A stretch of DNA of 7,292 nt. Origin: Anaerolinea sp. GTDB taxonomy: Bacteria; Chloroflexota; Anaerolineae; Anaerolineales; Villigracilaceae. The stretch covers positions 1 through 7,292 of the forward strand of contig DYNS01000125.1 in NCBI GenBank assembly GCA_020720965.1. The letters run 5' to 3'. The notes below the pieces were generated by a model, which worked only from the letters and a program-made list of their open reading frames with translations, was not told where the DNA came from and did not search any database. Position numbers and translations under genes: made by a program. Below, piece after piece: positions 6,212-7,292 of this stretch. Numbering within the stretch: position 1 is the stretch's first letter; every line of letters starts with the position of its first letter.

Positions 6212-6248
6212 AAAAATTTTGGGCTGGTCCCCTTGCGGAGACCAGCCC
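6212..6248 (-). terminator. Terminator hairpin between pstS and pstC
   Basis: GGGCUGGUCUCC (6248-6237), loop GCAA (a GNRA tetraloop), GGGGACCAGCCC (6232-6221): twelve pairs, one of them G-U, followed by AAAAUUUUUG. It lies 18 bp after the pstS stop codon. The four A residues between stem and U-tract make it probably leaky, and they can pair with the U-tract only in an extended fold. The likely effect is partial termination and 3'-end protection of pstS mRNA, giving excess binding protein over membrane subunits. Confidence 0.75.
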
Positions 6249-6265
6249 GATGTTGTCCAAATACT

Positions 6266-7292
6266 TTAGCGGACGGCAGAGTACAGAGCGCCCCAAGAGG
6301 AGTAGAGGGCTTTGGCAGGAGCGGGGAAGTAACCGACATCCAGAATGTTGTCGTTCACATTCGCCAGGTAGAAGGCGAGGAAAGCGGCAACCTGCGGTTT
6401 TTCCTGCATGATTTTGGCATCGCTGTACATGAACAGCGGGCGGGACAGCGGGTAGGTGCCAGCGTCCACATTCGCCTGCGCCGGTTCCACATCGTTCACG
6501 GCAAGGGCTTTCAGTTTGTCGGCGTTTTCGTTGTAGTAAGCGTAGCCAAAGTAACCAATCGCGTATTTGTCGCCAGCAACGCCCTGAACCAGAACGTTAT
6601 CATCTTCCGAGAACTGAGCGCCTTCCATGCCCAACAGGGCGGCTTCGGCGGCTTCCAGGTCATCTTTGCCATCGGCGTTCTTGAACATCTTACCAACCAC
6701 AAACTCGATGAAGAAGTCAAACGTACCAGAGTCTGCACCGGGGGAGTAGACCTTGATGGCTTCCGCAGGAAATTCCGGGCGAACTTCTGCCCAGGTCTTT
6801 GCCTGACCAGAGAAAATCTTGCCCAATTCTTCAATCGTCAAAGAGGTGGCAAAGTCGTTTTCAGTCGAAACCACAACCGTCAGAGCGTCCGTACCTACGC
6901 GGAATTCCAACGGGGTGCGACCAATCGCCGCGCAGGCTTCCACTTCGCTGCTCTTGATGCCGCGAGAAGCGTTGGCGATGTCGGTTTCACCAGTCTTGCA
7001 GAAGCGTTCCAAACCGCCACCGGAACCGATGCTGTCTACCGTGATGTTCCCGGCATAGCCTTCGTTCTGGAACAGTTCCGCCATCCGCTCAGACAGAGGG
7101 AATACGGTCGAAGAACCAGCGGTGATGATGTCGCCTTCGGCGAGGGAGGGGTCAACCATAACTTCTTGCGAGGAAACCAGAGCGCCCCAGGAGGAGTAGA
7201 GGGCTTTGGCAGGAGCGGGGAAGTAACCGACATCCAAAATGTTGTCGTTCACATTCGCCAGGTAGAAGGCGAGGAAAGCGGCAACCTGCGGT
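6266..7292 (-). CDS. pstS: Phosphate-binding protein PstS, C-terminal part of a tandem two-domain form, 5' end outside window
   Basis: PstS captures phosphate outside the membrane and delivers it to PstC-PstA. The frame is open from the window edge (first full codon at 7291) to TAA at 6268-6266, 341 residues. Residues 53-336 are a full periplasmic-binding domain: GDIITAGSSTVFPL (53-66), SIGSGGGLERF, the GxDALTVVV core, and PGADSGTFDFF with the phosphate-binding SGT. Residues 1-38, before this domain, are identical to 299-336 at its end. The window edge therefore falls inside a preceding PstS domain of the same protein, joined by a linker (about 39-52, VSSQEVMVDPSLAE). No start codon with a signal peptide is visible. 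A GTG at 7252 could be called as a start, but it lies inside the repeat with no signal sequence and is unlikely. The signal peptide or lipobox should lie upstream. Confidence 0.95.
   Translation of the reverse strand, partial: PQVAAFLAFYLANVNDNILDVGYFPAPAKALYSSWGALVSSQEVMVDPSLAEGDIITAGSSTVFPLSERMAELFQNEGYAGNITVDSIGSGGGLERFCKTGETDIANASRGIKSSEVEACAAIGRTPLEFRVGTDALTVVVSTENDFATSLTIEELGKIFSGQAKTWAEVRPEFPAEAIKVYSPGADSGTFDFFIEFVVGKMFKNADGKDDLEAAEAALLGMEGAQFSEDDNVLVQGVAGDKYAIGYFGYAYYNENADKLKALAVNDVEPAQANVDAGTYPLSRPLFMYSDAKIMQEKPQVAAFLAFYLANVNDNILDVGYFPAPAKALYSSWGALYSAVR
6284..6398 (-). repeat. Direct repeat, downstream copy (pstS 3' end)
   Basis: These 115 bases match 7178-7292 at 113 positions, differing at 6296/7190 and 6343/7237, with an offset of exactly 894 bp (298 codons). 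Both differences are silent in the 38 shared residues. The match stops sharply at 6283/7177, just past the shared WGAL codons. It continues to the window edge on the other side, so its full length is unknown. Confidence 0.97.
7178..7292 (-). repeat. Direct repeat, upstream copy (end of preceding PstS domain)
   Basis: Partner of 6284-6398, in the same orientation and reading frame. It is cut by the window end, so the repeat is at least 115 bp. If it spans a whole domain, the repeat unit would be about 894 bp. Confidence 0.97.

Noticed and set aside
7140..7252. GTG at 7252 as the true pstS start, making a single-domain protein
   Set aside because: It encodes a valine inside the repeated C-terminal segment, the frame stays open upstream in the same repeat, and no signal peptide follows.

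Overview
The window is about 7.3 kb of moderately GC-rich bacterial chromosome. Every convincing gene lies on the minus strand, so transcription runs from high to low coordinates. In that order the genes are pstS (5' end outside the window), pstC, pstA, pstB, phoU, then a histidine-biosynthesis operon starting with hisG and hisD (3' end outside the window). The PstS sequence type (SGT/GSGGG phosphate-binding motifs with an 'xGDIITAGSSTVFPL' start), the long-form HisG and the gene order resemble Chloroflexota, perhaps class Anaerolineae. That placement comes from remembered family resemblance, not a search, and should be held loosely.

Right half (7292 to 2317): a complete high-affinity phosphate uptake operon, pstS-pstC-pstA-pstB-phoU. 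PstS binds phosphate outside the membrane, PstC and PstA form the channel, PstB is the ATPase, and PhoU is the negative regulator coupling the transporter to phosphate signalling. A strong hairpin with a GCAA loop and a U-tract separates pstS from pstC, the usual arrangement for making more binding protein than transporter. The visible PstS is unusual: its last 38 residues occur again, identical, 298 codons upstream in the same open frame. The gene therefore encodes at least two fused PstS domains, and the window cuts through the upstream one.

Middle (2316 to 2117): the 200 bases between phoU and hisG hold what looks like a complete transcription attenuator. It has a near-consensus promoter (TTGACG, 17 nt, TACAAT), a 21-codon leader peptide with four consecutive His codons, a very stable cUUCGg hairpin, and a 10-bp terminator hairpin with a U-tract ending just before the hisG ribosome-binding site. 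A perfect 7-bp antiterminator pairing links the end of the leader ORF to the 5' arm of the terminator. The leader AUG lies exactly where the promoter should start transcription, so the leader peptide is probably read from a leaderless mRNA. This is the most interesting element of the window.

Left part (2116 to 1): hisG (ATP phosphoribosyltransferase, first step of histidine synthesis, long form with C-terminal regulatory domain) followed 25 bp later by hisD (histidinol dehydrogenase, last two steps). HisD carries a short AT-rich insertion in a surface-loop position. No plus-strand gene, tRNA, rRNA, CRISPR array or transposon is supported.
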